A stretch of DNA of 64,000 nt from Orobanche coerulescens (Eukaryota > Streptophyta > Magnoliopsida > Lamiales > Orobanchaceae), in contig CM065806.1 in assembly GCA_033398695.1 (NCBI GenBank), positions 46,525,001 through 46,589,000 on the forward strand. The letters run 5' to 3'. The notes beneath the pieces were generated by a model, which did not search any database, was not told where the DNA came from, and worked only from the letters and a program-made list of their open reading frames with translations. Within the stretch, counting starts at the first letter, position 1. Each line of letters starts with the position of its first letter. Shown here piece after piece: positions 56,718-64,000 of the stretch. The translations under genes were made by a program, and so were the position numbers.

Positions 56718-58973
56718 GGGAGTCAGGCTGTAGCAGTCCCAATTCTTGTCAAAGCATGTTGAATCTTGCTGTGTCGAGAGGCTTGGTGAATATGTCGGCC
56801 AACTGGATATCCGTATGAACTTTTTCCAGCCGAACATCCTTGTTCTCGACATGATTCCTGATGAAATGATGCTTCATGTTGATATGCTTAGTGCCCGAGT
56901 GCAATACAGGGTTGTGCGTTATTGCAATTGCACTCGTGCTGTCGCACATAATAGGCGTTTCCTTGGCTTCAATCCCATAATCTGACAACTGTTGCTGCAT
57001 CCAAAGGATCTGCATACAGCAACTACGAGCAGCATAGTACTCTGATTCAGCCGTGGAAAGTGAGTTTGCCAATTGCTTCTTGCTGAACCAAGACACAAGT
57101 CTAGGTCCAAGAAAGTGACAAGTTCCACTTGTACTGTTCCTATCTAGCTTGCAGCCTCCGAGATCCGAGTCGCTGTAGCCAACTAAATTGAATCTGCCTT
57201 CTTTAGGATACCATAGTCCTACATCGACTGTTTCTTTAATATACTTCAGGATTCGTTTAGCTGTGTTGAAGTGTGATTCTTTGGGTGCTACTTGATATCT
57301 CGCACACACTCCTACAGCAAACTGGATATCGGGCCTTCTAGCTGTTAGGTACAGGAGAGAGAGCCAATAAGCTTCCTGTAGAGTGATTGTTCAACCGGCT
57401 TTCCGGCTTCATCAGCACTAATTTGCACGGAAGTGCTCATGGGGGTTGACGATGATTTGGAAGTATTCATTCCAAACTTGTTGAGAAGCTCCTTGCTGTA
57501 TTTTTCCTGGTTGATGAATATCCCTGTAGGCAACTGCTTTACCTGCAAGCCTAGGAAATAACTAAGTTCTCCCATCATACTCATTTCAAATTTACTTTGC
57601 ATGAGATGAGAGAACCTTTGACATAAAGCAAGGTTAGTTGAACCAAATATAATATCATCTACATAAATTTGAACCATTAGAAGGTCATCGCCTTCATGTA
57701 TTTTGAATAAGGTCTTGTCCACAGCACCTTTCTCAAATCCATTATCGGTTAGGTACTGAGACAGGGTCTCATACCATGCTCTAGGGGCTTGCTTAATTCC
57801 ATACAGTGCTTTCCTCAGCCTGTATACTAGTTCTACGCCGTCTGTGTTGGAAAACCCTGGTGGTTGTTCAACATAAACTTCTTCGGCAAGGTCTCCATTT
57901 AGGAATGCACTTTTGACGTCCATTTGGTATACAATGAAGCTCTTATAGGCGGCAAAGTCTAAAAATATCCTAATAGCTTCTAGTCTGGCTACAGGGAAAA
58001 ATGTTTCATCGTAGTCTATGCCTTCTTCCTGTCTATAGCCTTCGGCGACTAACCTTGATTTATTCCTTATTATGAGTCCATTTCGGTCCTTCTTGTTTCT
58101 AAATACCCATTTGGTTCCAATTACTGATTGATGCATAGGCCTGGGTACAAGATACCATACATTGTTTCTTTCGAAACCGTTAAGCTCTTCTTCCATAGAT
58201 GTTATCCAATGAGAATTTTTGAGAGCTTCTATGGTAGAAACAGGTTCGGACTGGGCAAAGAATACAACAATAGTGCACATATTGAGTCTTCTAAGCTCGG
58301 ATTGGGATTTCCATTCAGGAAATGGTGATATCTCAGTATCTTGTTCTTCTTGTGCACACATTACATTTCCTTGTGTACTCTGTATTCTCCTACGAGTAGA
58401 AACACCAGCATTAATGTTTCCAATGATCAGCTCTTGTGGGTGATTTCTCAACCATCTTCGGTCGGGTTCTAATTCGCGGTCCCGTACTGTATCTTGAGTT
58501 GCTGTAGTTTCGGCTGTAGCTTGTACAGCATCGGCTTCATCTACGTCAATTCTTACAGCTGCGGGGTTGATTTCTAGGTCAACGACAGGTTCTATAGGAG
58601 TCGGTGGATCTAAGATGGAAAGATGTTGGATGTTCTGAGTAACAGCTTCTACTCCTGTAGGGTCATGGTGAGGTTCGTCGAACACTAAATGAACTGATTC
58701 CTCGATTGTCAGCTTCCTTTTATTAAAGATCCTATAAGCTTTGCTGACGGAGGAATATCCTACAAATATTCCTTCATCCGACTTCTCATCGAAGGTTCTA
58801 AGTTGATCCTTCCCATTGTTCAACACATAGCACCTGCATCCAAAAATGTGAAAATACGAAACTAATGGAGTTTTGTTGTTCCATACCTCGTATGCTGTTT
58901 TGTTGTGGTGCTTGTTGACGATACAGCGGTTTTGAGTGTAGCACGCTGTATTGGTTGCTTCGCCCCAGAAACG
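56718..58973 (-). pseudogene. pol: Sirevirus B pol: integrase end, reverse transcriptase, RNase H
   Basis: Open for 494 codons (58826-57345): [20 protein letters not shown], an acidic linker, [109 protein letters not shown] (both Asp, ~57650), [13 protein letters not shown]. After a frameshift at ~57345 RNase H follows to 56749: GYSDSDLGGCKLDRNSTSG, TAESEYYAARSC, IMCDSTSAIAITHNP, QLADIFTKPLDTARF. TGA at 56749 precedes the last residues to TAA near 56718. The reverse transcriptase domain looks intact. Confidence 0.92.
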
Positions 58974-59815
58974 CTATGGCAGCTTGCTTGCGGCAATCAT
59001 TGTCCTTGTCGCTTCCTTCAGCGTCCTGTTCATTCGCTCGGCAACACCATTTTGTTGAGGTGTACGGGCAACTGAGTATTCGTGTTGTATACCATTTTCC
59101 AAACAGTATTGCTCTATAAAGCGGTTAGTAAATTCTGTACCTCTGTCGGAACGAATGGACATGATACTCGACCCTTTTTCATTTTGAAGCTTTCTCAGGT
59201 GCGTGTGGGTTGAAAGGTAGGATTTGCTCTTCAGGGTGGATTTGATTTGTTTGCCTTTTTGACATGGTCCACAGACACTGTCTTTTTGGAATGATACATT
59301 CGGCAATCCTCTAACCAGTCCCTATCTTGAGAGCTTGTTGATTGTCTTGAAGTTGACGTGAGACATCCTCTTGTGCCATAGCCAGCTTAGATCTGCAGTG
59401 CCTTTGGCAACAAAACAAGGAATTATGGAGCTCGTAGGCATCCAGTCAGCAATATACATATTACCTAATCTGCTTCCTGTGAGCACAACTTCTTTGGTCA
59501 GGATGTTCTTGACTCTACAGTGATCTATATAGAATTTCACCGAGAACTGTTTGTCACAGAACTAGCTAATACTAAGTAGATTGTACTATAAGCCTTCAAC
59601 ATAAGCTACATCGGTGAGTTTAAATTTTCCAACAAGAAGGTTTCCTTTTTCTCTTGTTCTTCCTTTAGATTTATAACCGAAGCGCACTTTTGGACCGCGA
59701 CCTTCTACGAAATCTGATAGCTTGCTTCTATCTCCTGTCATGTGCCGGGAGCATCCGCCGTCGAAGTACCATATGTCCTTCTCCAAGATGTCCTGTAGCA
59801 AACAAATTAGGTAGA
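58974..59815 (-). pseudogene. pol: Sirevirus B protease and integrase (core deletion)
   Basis: Protease at 59586-59801: DIWYFDGGCSRHMTGDRSKL, where the active-site DSG is DGG. Integrase zinc region at 59322-59540: LWHKRMSHVNFKTINK and, after a break, CGPCQKGKQIKSTLKSK. The core then jumps from YLSTH to LRKLQNEKG: about 55 residues, including the first catalytic Asp (HMDLYGP in A), are missing near 59205. SDRGTEF and NGVAERMNRT keep the other two. Integrase is therefore inactive. Confidence 0.9.
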
Positions 59816-60100
59816 TTTAGATCCCCTTTGATTGTTGGGTTCGTGAATGTTAGTGCCTTTTGGTACCCAAATTTTCCTGACAACAATTGGCTTACTGTAG
59901 GTTACATTTGGTACAGTTTTGCGGTATCTACGTGGGACATGTACGTAGTTACTGTAGCCATGACAATCATTATGCATGTAAAAATCAGGGTTATTATTAT
60001 TAATCCAGTACTTATGCCTTCTCGAAGGTGGAGCCATTTTCTTCGGCCTAACAGCTTGCCTTTTGGGTCTCCAATTGGATTCCCAAAGCTGTTGTCGATG
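59816..60100 (-). pseudogene. Sirevirus B gag-pol linker (Asn/Tyr-rich)
   Basis: Minus-strand fragments in shifting frames: GNPIGDPKGKLLGRRK, WINNNNPDFYMHNDCHGYS and RKIWVPKGTNIHEPN. They match 35660-35870 in element A, so this is a real but broken part of the polyprotein between the gag tail and protease. Confidence 0.75.
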
Positions 60101-61085
60101 CTATGCGGACACCTGCTTTCTTGATGGATAATAAGGCTCCTGTATCCAGTACCTAGGCGTGCTGTACTGAAAGTACTGCCGTGCGGACCTTTGGTATTTG
60201 GATACAGCCTTCTTTCTGAACGGCTGTTGGCGCTGTTGATATGCTCGGGGAGCATGCTGTTGCGTGCGCCTTACAGGTTGGAATGGCTTGTGATTCCGCT
60301 GTCTCGAATAGGATTGCGGGGGCGGAATGTCAGCCTTTGCTTTTCGCGGAGCAGCAGGTTCCTTCATAGGACTTGGAGTTTCTTCCGATATAGGAATGTG
60401 TTCCACACTCCTGACGAACACAGTACTAGTTTTTCCTTTGTTGGAAAATGAGCTGTATCCTAAGCCACTTTTATCATGAGCATGTTGCCCAGTGCTTATA
60501 ATTTCTTCCATTCTTTTAGATGATTTCTCGAAAGATTTCAGAATGGTCTCAAGTTCGCCTTCTCGCTTTTCGAGAGTATTAAATTTGGCTTGAAGTAGAA
60601 CAAAATCATTTGTCTTGCTTCCATTTTGAGACTTAGTCTCACTTAGTTCATGAGCAAGTTGATGATTGCTCTCCACGAGTTTTTCATTCTCGACCTTGCT
60701 GTTTTCACAATCAATTGACATATTTTCATAGTTTATCTTCAGCAAGTCGTTTTCTTCTTTCAGCTCTATGTTGGAAAGTTGAAGCTGAATGCTTTCATTT
60801 TTCAAAGTCTCGTGGGCTTTCTGAATGTTCTTAAATTCATTCATAATGTTTTCAAAAGTATGCGATTCATTTACTGGAATAATTGAGGTTGAGCTTACCT
60901 CATCATCGCTATCTTCTTCTTTCGGAATGTCCTTTGCCATAAAGCACATATATGCCTTATCTTCAAATTCATCGTCAGATGAGTCACTGTCAGTGACTAC
61001 CTGAAGACATTCTTCGGATTTGGATGGTGTGGGGGAGGCTTCTGATTCTCCTATCAGGGCCTTGAGCTTGTTTTTCCAAGCACGT
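60101..61085 (-). pseudogene. gag: Sirevirus B gag C-terminal extension with coiled coil
   Basis: Minus-strand frame: LKALIGESEASPTPSKSEEC, DSSDDEFEDKAYMCFMAKD, then a long heptad region (ENIMNEFKNIQKAHETLKNE, LQLSNIELKEENDLLKINYE, LAHELSETKSQNGSK, KREGELETILKSFEKSSKRM) and a basic Gln/Arg-rich tail. An acidic patch followed by coiled coil after the zinc knuckle is characteristic of Sirevirus gag. TGA near 61085 and a one-base shift in an A-run near 61093 separate it from the upstream part. Confidence 0.88.
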
Positions 61086-62095
61086 CTTCATTCATCCCTT
61101 TTTTTGTTGCTCGGCTTCCAGAAACCTTTGAACTTTGGGATGAGGACATTTGTTTGCATAATGTCCGGGTTTCCTGCAATTATAGCACAGGTTAGCGTCA
61201 CCAGAGGAAGTTTCAGTACTTACCTTGTGAACAGGCGTGGGCCTGTAGGGAGTCTTTCCAGACTGCTTGATGAACTTTTTGAACTTGTGCATGAGGAGCG
61301 CCATTTCGTCTTGCGACAGGATGTCGTCGTCGCTGTCAGCATTCTTGTAATTAGGCTTTGATGGGCTGGGCATGCTGTGTCGACGGTTGGATACAGCGGC
61401 TAAGGCTGTAGTCCTAGCGGGAGATTCTTCAGCTTTCTCTCTCCTGTCTATATCATAGTCAAATGCTTTGAGGTCATAAAAGAGATCAAAAGTAGATATT
61501 TCACTAAGATTACACGACACACGCATAGTTGTGGTCTTAATGTCCCATCGGGCAGGGAGAGATCTGAAAATCTTTAGGTTTTTCTCCCTTTGAGTATAAA
61601 TTTTGCCCAAAGCTTCAAGTTCACCAACAATTCCAGTGAATCTGAGGTCAAGTTCCTCAAGTGTTTCAGTTGGTTTCATTTCAAAAGATTCAAATTGCTG
61701 AGTTAATTTTGAAATCTTGTTTTCTTTTGAGAGCCCAGTTCCCTCACAAATTAACTTGAGTTTATCCTGATTTCCTTGCATTTGCGACTTTTTACCTTTG
61801 AGAACGTGCCTTTATCAAGAGTGATAAATAACGCGTTCTTAGCAACATTGTCGAGGTTGGCGCGCTTTCTTTCGTCAGAAGTCAATTGTTCGCGCTCTTT
61901 CTCGAGCATCTCAGCATGAGCCTGGCCTTCAATTCTTGCGGCCGGATTTACCTTCATTATCTTTATGAGGCCATCCTGTATAACAAAAATCATCTCTTCG
62001 TGCATTGCTGCAAGATGAGCCTCCATCGTGATTCTCCAATCATCAAACTCATTAATAGAGAACATAGTTACTTTGTTGATCATTGATGTATCCAT
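61086..62095 (-). pseudogene. gag: Sirevirus B gag N-terminal part with zinc knuckle
   Basis: ATG 62095: MDTSMINKVTMFSINEFDDW, MEAHLAAMHEEMIFVIQDG, a frameshift near 61780-61800, then LICEGTGLSKENKISKLTQQ, FESFEMKPTETLEELDLRF, LPARWDIKTTTMRVSC (UBN2-type copia gag) and the zinc knuckle CYNCRKPGHYANKC (about 61155-61196). It forms the particle shell in the family; this copy is broken once in the domain. Confidence 0.9.
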
Positions 62096-62189
62096 ATGAG
62101 AATGTAGGAATGAAAAAGACTGTTTTATAAAAATAAGTGATTTTGGATCTGATTCGGTTAAAAATACGACTGATTCTTTTTAGAATCAA

Positions 62190-62205
62190 CCGCTCCGATA
62201 CCACT
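62190..62205 (-). other. Primer binding site of Sirevirus B
   Basis: The minus strand reads AGTGGTATCGGAGCGG directly after the 5' LTR; TGGTATCGGAGC resembles the initiator Met tRNA site TGGTATCAGAGC. Confidence 0.85.
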
Positions 62206-63400
62206 TGTTGGCCATTAAGTATACAGGATACAGCTTGGAAAGTGTTTTAAATAACAAGCTGTACGGTTTTTAAATCTGAGTGCATAGCGGAAGTCTTTAA
62301 TACAGTAAGTTGCTGAGGATACAACAACTATGTGTGCAGTGTATACTTAAATAATCGCAATTAATAAAACAATAAAGGCAGAAGGTAAATAACACAATAT
62401 CTAAAGTGGTTCGAGGTAAACCCCTCTACGTCCACTGGTCCTCCACATAGGAGTAAAAAGTTTATTATAATTACTGCGTACACAACTACGTAATTATAAC
62501 CAAACCTAATTAATATATCGTTCACACAGATTGATATAAAGATCTTAGCTTTCAACCGTTCACACAGATTGGTTTGAGCTAACACGTGACTGGCTTCTTC
62601 ACACATAGTTCTGAAGCTTCGTCTTCTTCAATGCAATTCTGTCACACATAGTTCGAGAAGAGCAAGGATTCTCAGTCCACACAGGGCTGATGGGTTTGTT
62701 CAAGGGTTAGAACAATATTTGAACAACAGCTTTGACTTTCTGAACTTATAGTTGATGATGTGTTGTTCACGATTTGAGCACTGTATATATCTTCTATCAG
62801 AGTAGCAGAAAGCTTTGGGAGATATGTTTTGCTCTGAATATTCGTGTAAGCACTTGTAAGTCGTGTGTATTTTGTATATATGTCTGTATATGATCTTCAA
62901 ACTCTGGAGATATATATAGCCTCTGAAATATATCCGTTGAAATAGATCCGTTGAGCAAGATTCTGTGACAACTTGATAGTTGACTTGAATAGACTGAGAT
63001 CTGGATATTGCGGGATTTGAAGATCTTCTGATGACTTACAGTATTTAAATACTTTGTCCTTTAGTATTTAAATACTTCTTTATCAAATGGGACTTGACTT
63101 CTAGCGAATACTGAAGATTCTTTCTTGTCCTGTTTGAGGGCTGTATGGAAGGATTGTTGTATTGATGTTTCGAGACAGCTTCCATACTTAGCTTTGCGGG
63201 ACTCTTTGCTGTATGATAGATTTACTGTATGGAGGGACTACGAGAAGTCTTCGATACAGGTTGATACTTGATCAGCTTTTCGATACAGCTATTAGCGGTA
63301 TGCAGGATTTGGCATATTGTCAAAACATTCTGATAACACGATCGATACAGGGATTGTTTATCCCAACAGTTTCGATACCGGGTATTTTGTTATCCCAATA
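62206..63400 (-). repeat. 5' LTR of Sirevirus B
   Basis: 1195 bp; TATA box at about 62910-62920 on the minus strand, palindromes AGTATTTAAATACT at 63038-63074, CACACAG words at 62522-62686. The outer end reads CCCAATA instead of CCCAACA. Flanked by TSD GAAGC (63401-63405). Confidence 0.93.
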
Positions 63401-64000
63401 GAAGCAAGCCCTCTACCTACAACAAAGACAGGCTGATTGTGACAAGACCCTTTGCCAGAACTTTGCCCATCTCTGATGATCCAAGGGATGTTACTCTCAA
63501 GTCCATGAGTGAAGAGAAGACGAAGAAAAAGAGAAAAAGAAGCGTGTCTGACAGCAGGTCACCGCTTTCTGAGAAGAAGAAACTGGAAAAGGCTACCAAA
63601 TCCAAGGCTACAGTGACTTCAACAATCACTATAGATGTCCCAACAACGGCGCGACCCGATGAACAACACCCCAAGGGCACAACCCCTTAGGAAGAAATAA
63701 TTTCTGCATGAGCTGCATATCCCGATCCAGTGGCGGCTATGATGAATGATCAATTATTTGCCAAGCTGGAAGGAACTGGTGATTCGGCTTCCCATTCGGA
63801 GCCGAGAGCCACCACTCCTGTAAGGGAAACCACACCCGTACATGATCCCTCTCCCATCAGGGTGCCATCCCCTGTTAGGTATCCCTCTCCCATCTACCAA
63901 CCCCTGTTAGGATCCACTCTCCAGTATAGGCTTCCACACCTATTGCGGATCCCATCCCTATAGTAGACCCAACTACTGTAAGGAGTCCCTCCCCGAAAAT
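63401..64000 (+). pseudogene. Sirevirus A extra ORF, continuation to window end
   Basis: Resumes 40596 in frame after the TSD: KPSTYNKDRLIVTRPFARTL, SDDPRDVTLKSMSEEKTKKK (compare ADPRDVSFKSQSVESSKKRK in B), a basic region, TAG at 63688-63690, then Pro-rich repeats SEPRATTPVRETTPVHDPSP and RVPSPVRYPSP. A frameshift near 63900 moves the repeat to another frame. The window ends inside the Pro-rich domain; its C-terminal coiled coil would lie beyond. Confidence 0.85.

Larger units (their letters stand above)
40597..63400 (-). mobile_element. Element B: full-length Sirevirus inserted in reverse orientation in Sirevirus A
   Basis: LTRs at 40597-41747 (3') and 62206-63400 (5') and TSD GAAGC (40592-40596, 63401-63405). 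On the minus strand: 5' LTR, initiator-Met-type primer site, gag with coiled coil, pol, purine-tract region, long extra ORF (split by Athila C), purine tract, 3' LTR. Without C it is about 12.3 kb. Pol is better preserved than that of A, but gag has shifts, protease has DGG instead of DSG, and integrase lacks part of its core. Confidence 0.95.

Noticed and set aside
1..64000. Host protein-coding genes, tRNA or rRNA
   Set aside because: Every long frame is accounted for by an element or lies in LTR/repeat sequence; no tRNA-like or rRNA-like stretch was seen on reading. A covariance search (tRNAscan-SE, Infernal) was not possible here.

Overview
The window is a piece of flowering-plant nuclear DNA made, as far as I can read it, entirely of transposable elements. 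The long terminal repeat (LTR) retrotransposon lineages seen (Sirevirus and Angela-like Ty1/copia; Tat, Athila and Tekay-type Ty3/gypsy) are plant lineages. I found no host gene, rRNA, tRNA, CRISPR array or bacterial operon. All coding sequence belongs to element gag, pol or accessory frames, nearly always broken by stops, frameshifts, deletions or insertions.

Nine elements, here called A to I, sit inside one another, and most junctions show target-site duplications (TSDs). A is the outermost: a + strand Sirevirus seen at 35512-40596 and 63401-64000. B (40597-63400, - strand, TSD GAAGC) is a second copy of the same Sirevirus family, inserted into A's extra ORF. C (43370-53905, - strand Athila, TSD GACAT) lies inside B's own extra ORF. 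D (1-35511, + strand, Angela-like copia, 5' end outside the window) ends against the gag of A. D has been hit four times: E, a solo LTR (43-1149, TSD GCGAG, in integrase); F, a Tat gypsy element (1466-22622, TSD AAGAT); H, a Tekay-type chromovirus (23779-32552, TSD AGCGC/AGCAC); and I, a 497-bp hAT-like MITE in the 3' LTR (34435-34931, 8-bp TSD ATGAAGAC). G (9860-18880, - strand Athila, TSD CTCGG) lies inside the antisense gene of F.

Layout: 1-1465 D integrase plus solo LTR; 1466-9494 F LTR, gag, pol and repeats; 9495-9859 last exon of F's antisense gene; 9860-18880 G; 18881-22622 rest of the antisense gene and 3' LTR of F; 22628-23778 D pol; 23779-32552 H; 32558-35511 D pol end and 3' LTR; 35512-40596 A; 40597-43369 B 3' LTR and end of its extra ORF; 43370-53905 C; 53906-63400 rest of B; 63401-64000 A again.

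Two observations stand out. First, six LTR families here each carry a different short palindromic word, repeated in U3 upstream of the TATA box (five of them as dense clusters within about 30-450 bp of it); the MITE is also built of palindromes. Second, F carries an antisense gene with its own TATA box, four exons and three GT-AG introns. When the introns and element G are removed in silico, the exon lengths total exactly 810 codons. The two Athila elements also share a non-coding 3' module of paired potential hairpins between polypurine tracts, although their U3 sequences look unrelated.
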